Source: Candidatus Omnitrophota bacterium
Lineage (GTDB): Bacteria > Hinthialibacterota > Hinthialibacteria > JAKQFZ01
Length of the DNA stretch: 8,312 bases
Direction: 5' to 3'
Assembly (NCBI GenBank): GCA_029558215.1
Contig: JAKQFZ010000146.1
Span: forward strand, 1-8,312
This document shows positions 1 to 5,255 of this stretch, piece by piece. The number at the start of each line of letters is the position of its first letter. Within the stretch, counting starts at the first letter, position 1. A model generated the notes under the pieces. It searched no databases. It was given only the letters and a program-made list of their open reading frames with translations, and had not been told where the DNA came from. Made by a program: the position numbers and the translations under genes.

Positions 1-298
1 GAAGAGCCGTCACTGGATTGGTGATCAGGCACGCCAACAGAGCGATGGGCAGGTTGACTTTGAAATAGATGGCACCGCAGGTAGCCAGAAGAAGCTGAAA
101 GGGAATCGTTGGCGTGAAAGCGATGAAGATCCCCAAAGCCAACCCCCCGGAGATGGATCTGCAGTCGATCCGCCATAGGTTCCGCTTCCAGAGGCGCTCC
201 CCCAGCATCCGATGCAAGCGTGAGTTTCTCAGTTGGCTCCTGATCTGTTCCTGCTTGCGATGCCAAGCCTTCAGCCATACTGGGAATTTCCTGTGCAT
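1..298 (-). CDS. DUF2062 family membrane protein (3' end beyond window)
   Basis: Reading leftward from an ATG at 298 gives 99 codons that run off the window edge, so the C-terminus is missing. A perfect AGGAGG (315-310) lies 11 bases before the ATG and no other in-frame start fits it. The first 40 residues are basic and Trp-rich (WLKAWHRKQEQIR). They are followed by a conserved block: RSISGGLALGIFIAFTP (about 47-63), a hydrophobic helix (65-79), VNLPIALL (81-88) and TNPVTAL at the edge. This pattern of Arg-Ser, Gly-rich helix, 'FTPxxPFQ', 'VNLPIA' and 'NP-T' is what I know of the DUF2062 family, small inner-membrane proteins of unknown biochemical role that are sometimes fused to or sit beside glycosyltransferases. 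The family assignment is fairly sure; the function is unknown. The gene appears to start its own transcript, because terminator-like hairpins separate it from the gene behind it on the same strand. Confidence 0.82.
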   Translation of the reverse strand, partial: MHRKFPVWLKAWHRKQEQIRSQLRNSRLHRMLGERLWKRNLWRIDCRSISGGLALGIFIAFTPTIPFQLLLATCGAIYFKVNLPIALLACLITNPVTAL

Positions 299-409
299 TG
301 TGCACCACGCCTCCTAGTGACACAAAGTCCGAAAGGCACGTATCATTTATTGAGCAAGCGTCCGAAGGAGTGGGCATGGCCCACGTGCCTGCAGGCGTTG
401 GCCTGCTCG

Positions 410-461
410 AAAAAAATCCCCACGCCAGAATACCGTTCCATGCTTGCTGCGTTGGGGATTT
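410..461 (-). terminator. Terminator-like stem-loop with T run (minus strand)
   Basis: Positions 414-425 pair with 449-461 to give 12 base pairs with one bulged base and a 23-base loop. Read on the minus strand, the second arm (GCGTGGGGATTT) runs straight into a seven-T run (416-410), the usual layout of an intrinsic terminator. It lies about 90 bases beyond the stop at 551 and before the DUF2062 gene, so it could act as a second stop after the hairpin at 512-542. The long loop is a weakness. In the plus direction it lacks a T run. Confidence 0.55.
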
Positions 462-489
462 CAAGAATCGTACTGCAAGAACACCGCTG

Positions 490-542
490 TTGCTTTCCGA
501 GGGAAAGCAAGACGGGGCGGATCTGGAGTAGATCCGCCCCGT
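490..542 (-). terminator. Tandem hairpins ending the 551-1588 gene
   Basis: Positions 512-524 and 530-542 form a perfect 13-bp GC-rich stem (ACGGGGCGGATCT) with a five-base loop, starting 9 bases past the stop codon of the minus-strand gene. Directly beyond it is a second perfect stem of 9 bp (490-498 with 502-510, TTGCTTTCC) with a three-base loop. The T tail after the large stem is weak (CTTGCTTTCC). The position and strength of the stem support termination for the minus-strand gene. No plus-strand gene ends nearby. Confidence 0.7.
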
Positions 543-550
543 GTCAAGGC

Positions 551-1588
551 TCAACGGTAGTTGTGGAGACTCTCCTGAACGCCGGATGAAGGCGTTGGAG
601 TTGCGGGAATCTCCGGGAGTCTATAGACCAGAATCCTGTTGCGATAGTTGTCAGAGATGAACAACCTCTCGGCATCAGGGTACTCATGAACCGCCGCGTC
701 CGCACCGAAACTGGTGGTTGAACCGATGGCTGTTCCCGACGCCAGTCCATCAAACTCATAGAGAAGGTTGGCTTGAGCACTGGCTCCTTGTCCAGCGACT
801 CTGTAAATCTGAATCGCTCTGTTGGGCGAACCGACATTATTATTCACCAGGAGCCAGTCGTACTTCGGGTAGAAGAAAAGTCCGTTGGTATAAGAGCCGG
901 TTGAGTGAGACGGCCGAGTGTTGCTGATGAATGGCGAAACGGACAAGACATATCCTGCGACATTTGCGGGAGATCCCCCCGAAAGCAGGACAACCGAACC
1001 AGGATAGTTCATCCCACTTCGATGAATGTATATATCCTGCGTGTGTGGGTTATATGCGACATCCCGCTGGTACATTGCATTCGTAACCGTGGTGTGCAGT
1101 GTGGCACCTGTAGTGGAATCAAAGAAGACCGCCTCAGGGAACTTGGTTCCAACAATGACCCCGTCCCCAATCATGGCAACGCCCTGCTGACGTGTTGCAG
1201 ATGGCACAAAAGCGGCGCTGGGCACAAAAGTCGGTGCAGGACCGTACTTCTTGAAAAGGACGGGGAAGTCCGGTCCGTCATCTGCTGTGAAGTAGACATT
1301 GTCTGCAGAATCCACATCAACGCCAGTTATCCCACGGCCTGCGGTCATGTTGAACTCTTCGATCATGTAGATGTTGGTGGCATCATTGACTGGATCAGCG
1401 ATGTAGTAGAGCGCTGTTGATGCACCGCGAATGTTTCCGAAATACAAACCACCATTCGAGTCAACGGCCAGCGGGTACAAACCCGGAGCCGTTGGAATGG
1501 ACCGCTCAAAAGTGAAATCTGCTGGATCCGCCCAGCTCGACACGGCAAATAGAACCAAGAGACTCAAGAGAGAAACAAAATACTTCAT
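551..1588 (-). CDS. Secreted beta-propeller-like protein, unknown function
   Basis: This encodes 345 residues. The start is ATG 1588, set by AGGAGG at 1603-1598 with 9 bases of spacing. An in-frame ATG at 1597 directly abuts that site and is unlikely, and the open frame further upstream (to 1804) is not protein-like. The N-terminus is a clear Sec signal peptide: MKYF, then a hydrophobic core LLSLLVLFAVSS, and cleavage probably after SWA20. The mature part has repeated strands of the kind seen in NHL/SMP-30-like propellers: PLAVDSNGGLYFGN (39-52), ITGVDVDSADNVYFTADD (87-104), RDVAYNPHTQDIYIHR (175-190) and ERLFISDNYRNRILVYRLPE (307-326). The protein ends in a low-complexity TPTPSSG tail with no membrane anchor, sorting motif or lipobox. 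It probably acts outside the cytoplasmic membrane. Substrate or partner cannot be read from the sequence. It is followed by a strong hairpin and transcribed divergently from the secreted protein gene at 2188, so the two may share a setting but not an operon. Confidence 0.78.
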   Translation of the reverse strand: MKYFVSLLSLLVLFAVSSWADPADFTFERSIPTAPGLYPLAVDSNGGLYFGNIRGASTALYYIADPVNDATNIYMIEEFNMTAGRGITGVDVDSADNVYFTADDGPDFPVLFKKYGPAPTFVPSAAFVPSATRQQGVAMIGDGVIVGTKFPEAVFFDSTTGATLHTTVTNAMYQRDVAYNPHTQDIYIHRSGMNYPGSVVLLSGGSPANVAGYVLSVSPFISNTRPSHSTGSYTNGLFFYPKYDWLLVNNNVGSPNRAIQIYRVAGQGASAQANLLYEFDGLASGTAIGSTTSFGADAAVHEYPDAERLFISDNYRNRILVYRLPEIPATPTPSSGVQESLHNYR

Positions 1589-1597
1589 GACATACAT

Positions 1598-1603
1598 CCT
1601 CCT
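1598..1603 (-). promoter_or_regulatory. Shine-Dalgarno deciding the start at 1588
   Basis: AGGAGG on the minus strand sits 9 bases before ATG 1588 and directly against ATG 1597. The spacing selects 1588, which also places the signal peptide exactly at the N-terminus. A second SD-like AAGGAGG at 1664-1658 has no start codon within a useful distance and appears unused. Confidence 0.8.
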
Positions 1604-2121
1604 ACTGATAACGTGAAAAAGATATCTAAGGCCAAAACTCAGATTTTTCGACTCTGTCCTCCTTTCTCGATAGTGCTTCTGTTGCAGTTTTGTGCTGGTC
1701 AGAGAGGCCAATGCATAACGTCCGATGAGCGTGGTTTCCAGATCAGAAACCCCTCTCCTCAGACCTCTCCCGCTAGCAACAGAGGGCGCACGCCCTTCTT
1801 GCAACGCACTCCCTACAACGTGAACAATATATCACATCTTCGATGAAAGTGAAGCGAAGAATATTCCGAGACAAGCGCAGGTTCTCATGCTTCAAAGGGA
1901 TTTCTCACTTTATGCGCAGAATCGAAGGACTCAGGACAGGCTGCACGGTTTTCCGAGCAAATTCACGCAGAATGCAACGAGTCGGCAAGTTCCACCGATC
2001 CCAACGTTTTCAGTGGCCTGGCGATTTTCGTTGTATGCAGATATCACCGCTGCAATACTATGTCCATGGCAAGGTATGCGCGTTCCTGGATTCCCGTCAA
2101 GACCGCCTTCTTTGCGGTTGC

Positions 2122-2154
2122 GGTGCGTTCCATCGAAGCCGATGGAACGGCACC
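2122..2154 (+). other. Stem-loop in the leader of the 2188 gene
   Basis: GGTGC plus GTTCCATCG (2122-2135) pairs with CGATGGAAC and GCACC (2140-2148, 2150-2154) around an AAGC loop, giving 14 bp with one bulged G. It ends 33 bases before the proposed TTG start and has no T run after it, so it is not an obvious terminator. It could be a leader structure or part of a dispersed intergenic repeat. Confidence 0.45.
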
Positions 2155-2171
2155 CCAGGCCTCTGCCGAAC

Positions 2172-2176
2172 GAGGG
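2172..2176 (+). promoter_or_regulatory. Weak Shine-Dalgarno for the TTG start at 2188
   Basis: GAGGG lies 11 bases before TTG 2188. No other candidate start in the frame (ATG 1843 far upstream, ATG 2218 inside the signal peptide) gives both a usable ribosome site and an intact signal peptide. Confidence 0.4.
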
Positions 2177-2187
2177 ACATAATCCTA

Positions 2188-3213
2188 TTGCGAATTGAAC
2201 TGATTTTAGGTCTCTTGATGACGATAACAGCGGCAGCCGAGACACAGAGCATTTCAGAGCAGTTGTTTGACGACAACCCTGGGCACTACAACTACTGCCC
2301 TTCCTATCTTCGGACACACTTTGGCACACGATGGATATTCTACTGTGCCAACGAGAATCCGAAGGAAGTCATAGACTCCATCTGTTTCCGAAGGAAATCC
2401 CCTTTCGGTGGATGGCATCCGCGCCAGATCGCTCTCGCGCCTTCTGCTGAAGGTTGGGACTGCGTTCATGTGTGCGATCCCGACGTAGTGAGAGGATCCT
2501 TTCGTGATGGCAAAGACTGCTATCGTTATGCGCTCTTCTATCTGGGCTGCGACCGATTGGACTGCACGCACAACCAACTCGGACTGGCTGTTGCCAAGCG
2601 ACTCAGCGGCCCGTGGAAGAAGTGGCACAACAATCCACTCATCACGGCCGAACAGGACGGCTTTTGGGGAGTGGGGCAGCCAAGCGCAGTGAGTTTGGAC
2701 GGCAAGGGCAAGGTGTTGCTCTTCTACACGCGAGGCACAGCAGTCGCCACGGGGATGTTCGTGTCAGAGGTGGATCTCTCCGATCTCAGTCGGGTTGCTT
2801 TGGGTGAAGAGATTCCTCTGATCACAGACGGACTCACAGAAAGAGATGAACGAGGGATCATTCTGAACAACGGCGCTGTGGCTCTCGATTCCAAAGAGCG
2901 TATTCTGTACCTCGTCCGTGACAGACATCCGTCTGACCCTGAAGTTCCACACTGGATTTCAACTGAAGTGCAAGTCGCCGCAATTCCCTTAGCCGATTTG
3001 CTGTCGCAACGGGGCGCTTGGAATGTGGTTGCGAACGTCACGCCTTCACTGACCGGCAAACCCAGAAACCACAATGCCTGTATTTTGCGAGACCTCTACG
3101 GTTTCCTTCCCAATAGACACAAACTGGAGATCGCCTTCTCAGTTTCCGATCTTGGGGACGACTGGCTTTGGACGTATCGCATCTGGTCAACACAGCTGAG
3201 GCCATCGCGCTAA
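2188..3213 (+). CDS. Secreted five-bladed-propeller glycosidase-like protein
   Basis: With TTG 2188 as start the product has 341 residues. The N-terminus MRIELILGLLMTITAAA|ET looks like a Sec signal peptide, and this is the main reason for choosing that codon. The frame is open back to 1843, but the extra 115 residues are Arg/Cys-rich and unlike protein. The mature part follows the plan of GH43/GH32/GH130-type five-bladed propellers: an opening blade (NYCPSYL, 35-41), 'HVCDPDVV' (94-101) with acidic residues where such enzymes carry the catalytic base, 'YALFYLGCD' and 'NQLGLAVAKRLSGPWKKW' (114-146), 'GVGQPSAVS' plus 'VLLFYTRG' (161-183), and a last blade with 'RNHNACILRDLYGFL' (293-307). Reading it as a sugar-acting enzyme is inference from the fold; I cannot assign a family number or prove the catalytic residues. 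The mature protein has nine cysteines, which suggests disulfides outside the cytoplasm. No terminator with a T run follows. Confidence 0.68.
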   Translation: MRIELILGLLMTITAAAETQSISEQLFDDNPGHYNYCPSYLRTHFGTRWIFYCANENPKEVIDSICFRRKSPFGGWHPRQIALAPSAEGWDCVHVCDPDVVRGSFRDGKDCYRYALFYLGCDRLDCTHNQLGLAVAKRLSGPWKKWHNNPLITAEQDGFWGVGQPSAVSLDGKGKVLLFYTRGTAVATGMFVSEVDLSDLSRVALGEEIPLITDGLTERDERGIILNNGAVALDSKERILYLVRDRHPSDPEVPHWISTEVQVAAIPLADLLSQRGAWNVVANVTPSLTGKPRNHNACILRDLYGFLPNRHKLEIAFSVSDLGDDWLWTYRIWSTQLRPSR

Positions 3214-3224
3214 TTGCTGATGTT

Positions 3225-3335
3225 GTGGTACGGGCTTCCTGCCTGCATCCGATCCGGAGGGAGTTTCGCAGGTCAGCACTCATGCTGCGCGGGACAAATC
3301 CCGCCATACAACTGGTGTTTCCTGCCTCCGGCAGA
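3225..3335. repeat. Degenerate intergenic repeat-like element with three small hairpins
   Basis: Between the 3213 stop and the tRNA promoter are three short stems in a row: CGGGC/GCCTG (3231-3245, one G-T pair), GCGGGA/TCCCGC (3289-3304, perfect, four-base loop) and CTGCC/GGCAG (3322-3334, perfect, three-base loop). The 9-mer TTCCTGCCT occurs twice, at 3236 and 3319. The 'ACGGGCTTCCTGCCTGC' wording resembles dispersed noncoding repeats I have seen in environmental genomes of the Verrucomicrobia/Planctomycetes kind, but only one copy is in this window, so this is unproven. No gene is supported in 3214-3379. Confidence 0.35.
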
Positions 3336-3379
3336 ACGAAGCCAGTACCCCCATACGCAATACGCAACGCAACTTGATC

Positions 3380-3407
3380 TTGAAATCCGTGTAAATTCAG
3401 ATATCAT
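3380..3407 (+). promoter_or_regulatory. Sigma-70-type promoter of tRNA-Leu
   Basis: TTGAAA (3380-3385) and TATCAT (3402-3407) are separated by 16 bases and each differs little from the consensus. Transcription would begin around 3413-3416, some 15 bases before the mature tRNA 5' end at 3430, as expected for a short pre-tRNA leader. Confidence 0.6.
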
Positions 3408-3429
3408 CCGCTTTGGTTGTTTCGCCAGT

Positions 3430-3517
3430 GCCGGAGTGGTGGAACTGGCAGACGCGCGGGACTCAAAATCCCGTGACCCTTTGGGTCGTGAGGGTTCGAC
3501 CCCCTCCTCCGGCACCA
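3430..3517 (+). tRNA. tRNA-Leu (anticodon CAA), CCA encoded
   Basis: A complete cloverleaf can be drawn. The acceptor stem is GCCGGAG (3430-3436) with CTCCGGC (3507-3513), followed by discriminator A3514 and an encoded CCA (3515-3517). The anticodon arm is CGGGA/TCCCG around CTCAAAA, with anticodon CAA at 3464-3466, which reads the leucine codon UUG. A class II variable arm is present (GACCC/GGGTC, 3475-3487). The T arm is GAGGG/CCCTC around TTCGACC (3490-3506). The long variable arm, the A73 discriminator and the anticodon agree on leucine. The tRNA is probably transcribed alone from the promoter at 3380-3407; the nearest downstream gene is 278 bases away. Confidence 0.97.
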
Positions 3518-3612
3518 TCGCGAAACACGTCGGGAATCATCCACCGATCAACTCTTTTTCGGCAATCAAAGAATACCTCCCGTCAAAGCACTTCATCTTG
3601 CTCTTGAGGGCT

Positions 3613-3652
3613 CCACTGCATTTGGAGACACACAAGAAGACGCATGCAGTGG
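3613..3652. repeat. Inverted repeat downstream of tRNA-Leu
   Basis: CCACTGCAT (3613-3621) is repeated in perfect inverted form as ATGCAGTGG (3644-3652) with a 22-base spacer. There is no T run, so termination is doubtful. It could be an operator or a chance match. The rest of 3518-3795 shows nothing else beyond the possible promoter at 3745. Confidence 0.3.
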
Positions 3653-3744
3653 CAACAGCATTGTGTGCGAACTAAGAACAGGGGCGGTGTACGTAGGTTG
3701 ATGCGGATATCATCCACGACACTTTCATCCGATGCGACATTTTC

Positions 3745-3774
3745 TGTAACATATTGCCACCTGATGCATCTAAA
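3745..3774 (+). promoter_or_regulatory. Possible ECF-type promoter of the sigma gene
   Basis: TGTAACA (3745-3751) and TCTAAA (3769-3774) are 17 bases apart and lie just ahead of the sigma gene. The 'AAC' in the upstream element and 'TCTRA'-like downstream element are typical of ECF-sigma-dependent promoters, many of which are autoregulated. This is a weak match seen by eye only. Confidence 0.28.
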
Positions 3775-3795
3775 TGAGCAGAAGGAAGAAGAAAG

Positions 3796-4335
3796 ATGGA
3801 AAAAGAAATGCAGTTCAAGGAAATGCTCGACACAAACAAAGACAGAATTTACAGGATCTGTTGCTGTTACGTTCGAGAGCGACACACTCGGGAAGATGTG
3901 TTCCAAACGGTGCTGCTTAACCTCTGGGAGGGACTGGATGGATTCCAGGGGCGTTCACAGATGAACACTTGGGTCTATCGAGTGACCGTCAACACATGTC
4001 TCGGATACCTGCGTGCAGGACAGAGCAGACAGAAACTGCTGCAAAAGGCTGCTCAAGAGTCGGCCTCCGACTGCATGAACAGCGAGGATGTGCCGTGTGA
4101 TCAACCCACGGACCAACAGGATGATGTTGGCAGGCTTTTGGACTGTATCAATCTGTTGCAGCCCACGGACCGGATGTTGATCTCCATGTACATGGAGGAC
4201 GCCAGTGCCAATGAGATCGCCGAAGTACTGGGGATCTCTCCAGTCAACGCCCGGGTGAAACTGCATCGAATCAAGAGAACACTCAAGGACATGGTGGAGA
4301 GGAGAAGTCATGGATATCGATCAGATGAAAAATGA
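3796..4335 (+). CDS. ECF-family RNA polymerase sigma factor
   Basis: This encodes 179 residues, a normal ECF length. ATG 3796 follows AGGA with suitable spacing in a purine-rich stretch. Sigma region 2 spans about residues 7-73, with the core-binding helix 'REDVFQTVLLNLWEGLDGF' (32-50) and the -10 recognition part 'NTWVYRVTVNTCLGYLR' (57-73). A polar linker (74-112) follows, then region 4 (about 113-165), whose helix-turn-helix 'ANEIAEVLGISPVNARVKLHRIKRTL' (138-163) reads the -35 element. No region 1 or 3 is present, as expected. The linker is rich in Gln, Asp and Ser, and there is a Cys triplet (22-24) in region 2. The gene overlaps the next by 26 bases, so translation is probably coupled and the downstream membrane protein is the likely partner. 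The target genes cannot be told from this window. Confidence 0.93.
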   Translation: MEKEMQFKEMLDTNKDRIYRICCCYVRERHTREDVFQTVLLNLWEGLDGFQGRSQMNTWVYRVTVNTCLGYLRAGQSRQKLLQKAAQESASDCMNSEDVPCDQPTDQQDDVGRLLDCINLLQPTDRMLISMYMEDASANEIAEVLGISPVNARVKLHRIKRTLKDMVERRSHGYRSDEK

Positions 4336-4957
4336 GATGAAGAAGGTGAAAGCGCCGAAGATGAATTCCTCCAACAATGGAGATTCTCACGGCGAGTTCG
4401 AGAGTTTGATCGCGCGCCTGAAGGCTGCGGAAGCAAAAGAGCAGAAGAGTCTGAGACAAGGGCAAATCTTGTTCCGGTATGCCATGGTGTTCATGGGCTT
4501 TCTCTTTATCCTGGCGTTGTTTCTGCCACCGAACAATTGGCATCCAACAAAGAGCATACATCTGGGTGTCTTGTTAGCGGCGTACCTCAACTTCAACTTC
4601 GCGCTTCGAAAGCGACTGGCAAGGCTCACTAGGGTAGACTATACCCAACCGTTGAAGGCGTTTCTGGAAGATGCCTGTAGCCGATATGTATTCATGACTG
4701 CAAGAGACTATGCCGCGATGTTCATCGGACTTCCAATTCTCGGGGTTTCGGGTGGGATATACGTTCACGATGTGCTTAGACCACGCTACGTTGACACCAA
4801 TCAGACGCCCCTAGTGATGGCTCTGTATTGCCTCTTCTATCTCTGTGTTTGTGTGCTCGGGTTCTACTTCACACGCGAAAACTGGAAGAGAGACAAAGCA
4901 CCCCTGTTGCATGAAATCCTGAAAATGAGACAATCACTGGCAGACGAGAGCGTGTAA
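4310..4957 (+). CDS. Four-helix membrane protein, probable anti-sigma partner
   Basis: This encodes 215 residues. The start ATG 4310 lies inside the end of the sigma gene and is preceded by GAGAGGAG at good spacing. Residues 1-52 are charged and cytoplasmic in character, with a probable amphipathic or coiled-coil helix at 29-51 (EFESLIARLKAAEAKEQKSL). Four hydrophobic segments follow at about 53-73, 83-99, 133-152 and 166-187, and the C-terminus is charged, so both ends are expected in the cytoplasm. There is no HxxxCxxC zinc motif and no known extracytoplasmic domain, so it is not a classical ZAS anti-sigma factor. I recognise no named family. Its role as a membrane regulator of the overlapping ECF sigma factor is inferred from gene order and topology; the same arrangement is common beside ECF genes. 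Several cysteines lie in the last helix (174, 179, 181). A hairpin ends the transcript. Confidence 0.72.
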   Translation: MDIDQMKNEMKKVKAPKMNSSNNGDSHGEFESLIARLKAAEAKEQKSLRQGQILFRYAMVFMGFLFILALFLPPNNWHPTKSIHLGVLLAAYLNFNFALRKRLARLTRVDYTQPLKAFLEDACSRYVFMTARDYAAMFIGLPILGVSGGIYVHDVLRPRYVDTNQTPLVMALYCLFYLCVCVLGFYFTRENWKRDKAPLLHEILKMRQSLADESV

Positions 4958-4991
4958 CCAGTCGAACTCCTTGTTTCGTTGGAGTCTCATG

Positions 4992-5025
4992 GGTGCGGTG
5001 TGCAACACTTCGGGCGCACCGCACC
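4992..5025 (+). terminator. Hairpin ending the sigma/membrane-protein operon
   Basis: GGTGCGGTG (4992-5000) pairs perfectly with CACCGCACC (5017-5025), and TGC/GCG extends the stem to 12 bp with one G-T pair around a 10-base loop. It begins about 35 bases after the stop at 4957. The following TCTTGCATTG is only moderately T-rich, so it may be a weak or factor-assisted terminator. The tail resembles that after the hairpin at 512-542. Confidence 0.6.
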
Positions 5026-5107
5026 TCTTGCATTGAGATATGTCTCGAAAGCAGGACTTTGCGTTTCTGAAGCCTGGCAATCTTCACCCTGTTCTTACGT
5101 TTCCTGT

Positions 5108-5136
5108 TGACGTCTTCCGACGTTCCAGAGATATTC
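5108..5136 (+). promoter_or_regulatory. Probable sigma-70-type promoter of carAB
   Basis: TTGACG (5108-5113, five of six consensus bases) and GATATT (5131-5136, four of six) are spaced by 17 bases. Transcription would start near 5142-5144, leaving a leader of about 110 bases before carA at 5256. Such a leader would allow pyrimidine- or arginine-responsive control, but none is demonstrated. Confidence 0.5.
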
Positions 5137-5140
5137 TTTG

Positions 5141-5161
5141 CCGGAGAGGTTTGGAGCGGGT
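5141..5161 (+). promoter_or_regulatory. Possible PyrR-binding-like sequence in the carA leader
   Basis: CCGGAGAGGTTTGGAG (5142-5157) matches the fixed positions of the PyrR RNA-binding consensus as I remember it (CCNGNGAGGYUNGNAR). PyrR is a known UMP-dependent regulator of pyr operons, including carAB. However, I cannot draw the lower stem that a true PyrR hairpin needs, and the site lies at the predicted transcript start. Treat this as a suggestion only. Confidence 0.25.
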
Positions 5162-5255
5162 TTGCGCTTTCTGGCACGCAGACTATGTCCATACGTTATG
5201 TATTTGTGGAAGGAACTGTCTCTTCTGAAGGATGGTTCCCATCGGAGAAGTGTAG

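Larger units (their letters stand above)
299..550. other. Intergenic region, hairpin-rich
   Basis: No protein-coding signal is visible here. Besides the two terminator-like structures there are perfect short stems at 370-384 (GTGGGC/GCCCAC, three-base loop) and 391-406 (GCAGGC/GCCTGC, four-base loop), and a 10-base palindrome at 387-396 (GCCTGCAGGC). The start region of the DUF2062 transcript must lie at roughly 310-400, but I do not see a convincing -35/-10 pair. A short direct repeat, GTCCGAA, occurs at 327-333 and 360-366, 33 bases apart. Confidence 0.5.
1589..2187. other. Divergent intergenic region, no confident gene
   Basis: About 600 bases separate the outward-reading genes at 1588 and 2188. 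Both genes have open frames extending back into this region (to 1804 on minus, 1843 on plus), but the translations are rich in Arg, Cys and His with no domain, and the real N-termini are signal peptides. Between 1887 and 2182 all three plus frames are open. The frame ending at 2182 gives the most protein-like composition but has no ATG until 2060 and no Shine-Dalgarno there. A small hairpin (AGGGCG/CGCCCT) sits around 1783-1796 and a large one at 2122-2154. I cannot name a promoter for either gene with confidence. Confidence 0.5.

Noticed and set aside
391..416. Hairpin followed by seven A residues on the plus strand as a terminator
   Set aside because: An A run after the stem does not make a terminator in that direction; on the minus strand this run instead serves the stem at 414-461.
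1589..1804. N-terminal extension of the minus-strand secreted protein to an ATG at 1804
   Set aside because: The ribosome site and the signal peptide both place the start at 1588, and the extension has no protein character.
2060..2182. Small 40-codon frame from ATG 2060
   Set aside because: There is no Shine-Dalgarno, no recognisable domain, and it overlaps a strong hairpin.
1843..2187. N-terminal extension of the propeller gene to ATG 1843
   Set aside because: It would bury the signal peptide 115 residues inside the protein, and its composition is Arg/Cys-rich and unlike the rest.
3413..3675. Open frames across the tRNA giving peptides such as VVELADARDSKSRD or EWWNWQTRGTQN
   Set aside because: These are the familiar false translations of a tRNA-Leu gene; the cloverleaf explains the sequence.
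3400..3714. Repeat GATATCATCC at 3400 and 3705 as a second promoter
   Set aside because: The second copy has no -35 element at 16-18 bases upstream, so the 10-base match is probably chance.
3644..3964. Plus-strand frame overlapping the start of the sigma gene
   Set aside because: It is out of frame with a full ECF sigma factor that has both conserved regions and a ribosome site.
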